Positions 6,749 through 7,335 of a stretch of 7,335 nucleotides of DNA are shown here, in pieces. Both the position numbers and the translations under genes were made by a program. The stretch lies in contig CANDLP010000113.1 in the NCBI GenBank assembly GCA_947385505.1, positions 1 through 7,335 on the forward strand, given 5' to 3'. This DNA is from an uncultured Clostridia bacterium. GTDB lineage: Bacteria; Bacillota; Clostridia; Oscillospirales; Ruminococcaceae. Every line of letters starts with the position of its first letter. Within the stretch, counting starts at the first letter, position 1. The notes below the pieces were generated by a model. It made no database searches. It was not told the DNA's origin and saw only the letters and a list, made by a program, of their open reading frames with translations.

Positions 6749-7335
6749 TCAAACTTTAGAGGTGATTTCCTCAAAAAACTTTTCAACTGACTCTTCGTTC
6801 ATATCGTCGCCCATTCCTTTATCCGCCATTGAAGCGATGACAGGGTTGATGGGAAGGCGGCAAACCGAGCTTATTTCGAAATGTTCGGCAGTAGCCTTAA
6901 TATGACTTTCACCGAAAATACTGTGTTCTTTGCCGCACTCGCCGCATTTGAAGAAGCTCATATTTTCCACTATTCCCAAAACAGGAACGTTCATAGCCTT
7001 AGCCATATTTACCGCTTTTTCAACTATCATTGAAACAAGCTCCTGCGGACTTGTAACCACTACAATTCCGTCAATCGGTATGGATTGGAACACTGTCAGA
7101 GGAACGTCGCCGGTTCCGGGAGGCATATCTATGAACATATAATCAATGTCGCCCCATATAACGTCGGTCCAGAATTGTTTTACCACTCCCGCTATTATCG
7201 GTCCGCGCCAGATAACCGGATCGGTTACATTATCAATAAGAAGATTCAATGAAATAACGTTTATTCCGTTTTTTGTTTTCATTGGCAATATTCCGTTTTC
7301 GTCTCCGTAAGCCTGCCCGGAAAGCCCGAACACCT
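6749..7335 (-). CDS. mrp: Mrp/NBP35-family P-loop ATPase, iron-sulfur cluster carrier (C-terminal part, cut by right edge)
   Basis: Partial gene: the frame is open to the right edge and ends at TGA 6751-6749, leaving about 194 codons. The GTG at 7333 is an internal Val codon, not a start; it lies in the family's conserved (K)VFGL stretch that follows the Walker A half, which is outside the window. Visible motifs: VIWRGP (40-45), DYMFIDMPPGTGDVPLTV (64-81, Walker B region), SPQELVS (95-101), ENMSFFKCGECGKEHSIFG (123-141) with the CxxC pair C130/C133 that binds a bridging Fe-S cluster in the homodimer, and LPINP (160-164). Proteins of this family (Mrp/ApbC, eukaryotic Nbp35) carry and transfer [4Fe-4S] clusters to apo-enzymes in the cytosol. 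A terminator follows at 6682-6725, so it seems transcriptionally separate from spoIIE. It could also be named apbC; the family assignment is firm, the exact client is not. Confidence 0.94.
   Translation of the reverse strand, partial: VFGLSGQAYGDENGILPMKTKNGINVISLNLLIDNVTDPVIWRGPIIAGVVKQFWTDVIWGDIDYMFIDMPPGTGDVPLTVFQSIPIDGIVVVTSPQELVSMIVEKAVNMAKAMNVPVLGIVENMSFFKCGECGKEHSIFGESHIKATAEHFEISSVCRLPINPVIASMADKGMGDDMNEESVEKFFEEITSKV

Noticed and set aside
6532..6786. Minus-strand 84-codon frame overlapping the mrp 3' end and terminator
   Set aside because: Needs a TTG start with no ribosome binding site, runs through the mrp terminator, and gives a low-complexity K/F product.
7331..7335. GTG at 7333 as a start codon for the mrp fragment
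   Set aside because: The residues fall inside the conserved Mrp core after the Walker A half, with the frame open to the edge, so this is an internal Val of a truncated gene.
1..7335. CRISPR arrays, tRNA or rRNA genes, transposases, phage genes, toxin-antitoxin or defence genes
   Set aside because: Looked for on both strands; nothing with repeat-spacer structure, a tRNA fold or a recognisable mobile or defence domain is present.

Overview
The window looks like chromosomal DNA from an endospore-forming, low-to-moderate GC Bacillota, most likely class Clostridia. The evidence is a full-length SpoIIE, a glycogen cluster with the Gram-positive GlgC plus GlgD subunit pair, strong AGGAGG-type ribosome binding sites, and TGA used as an ordinary stop. 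I cannot name a genus from the sequence. All five genes I support are on the minus strand, so transcription runs from high to low coordinates.

Layout in transcription order: (1) 7335-6749, the 3' two thirds of an Mrp/NBP35-type P-loop ATPase (iron-sulfur carrier), entering from the right edge and followed by a hairpin plus T-tract terminator. (2) 6748-6419, a 330-bp gap with the terminator, nested inverted repeats and the spoIIE leader. (3) 6418-4169, spoIIE, the membrane-anchored PP2C phosphatase that activates sigma F in the forespore. (4) 4168-3904, a gap with a convincing sigma-A type promoter (TTGAAT, 17 bp, extended TGGTACAAT), a dyad over its -10 box and a small hairpin at the predicted 5' end of the transcript. 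(5) 3903-1819, glgB, branching enzyme with an unusual lysine-rich C-terminal tail. (6) 1774-569, glgC, ADP-glucose pyrophosphorylase. (7) 515-1, the N-terminal 171 codons of glgD, running off the left edge.

glgB, glgC and glgD are separated by only 44 and 53 bp with no terminator between them, so they read as one glycogen (granulose) operon. GlgC with GlgD makes ADP-glucose, a glycogen synthase presumably encoded beyond the left edge would polymerise it, and GlgB adds the alpha-1,6 branches. SpoIIE lies just upstream, and I see no strong terminator between it and the glg promoter. Clostridia are known to accumulate granulose around sporulation, so the adjacency is suggestive but not proof of co-regulation.

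I found no clearly new multi-gene system. The observations most worth a second look are the histone-H1-like tail on GlgB, an in-frame A AAA AAG slippery heptamer placed so that a -1 shift would remove that tail, the spoIIE/glg neighbourhood, and the nested inverted repeats upstream of spoIIE.
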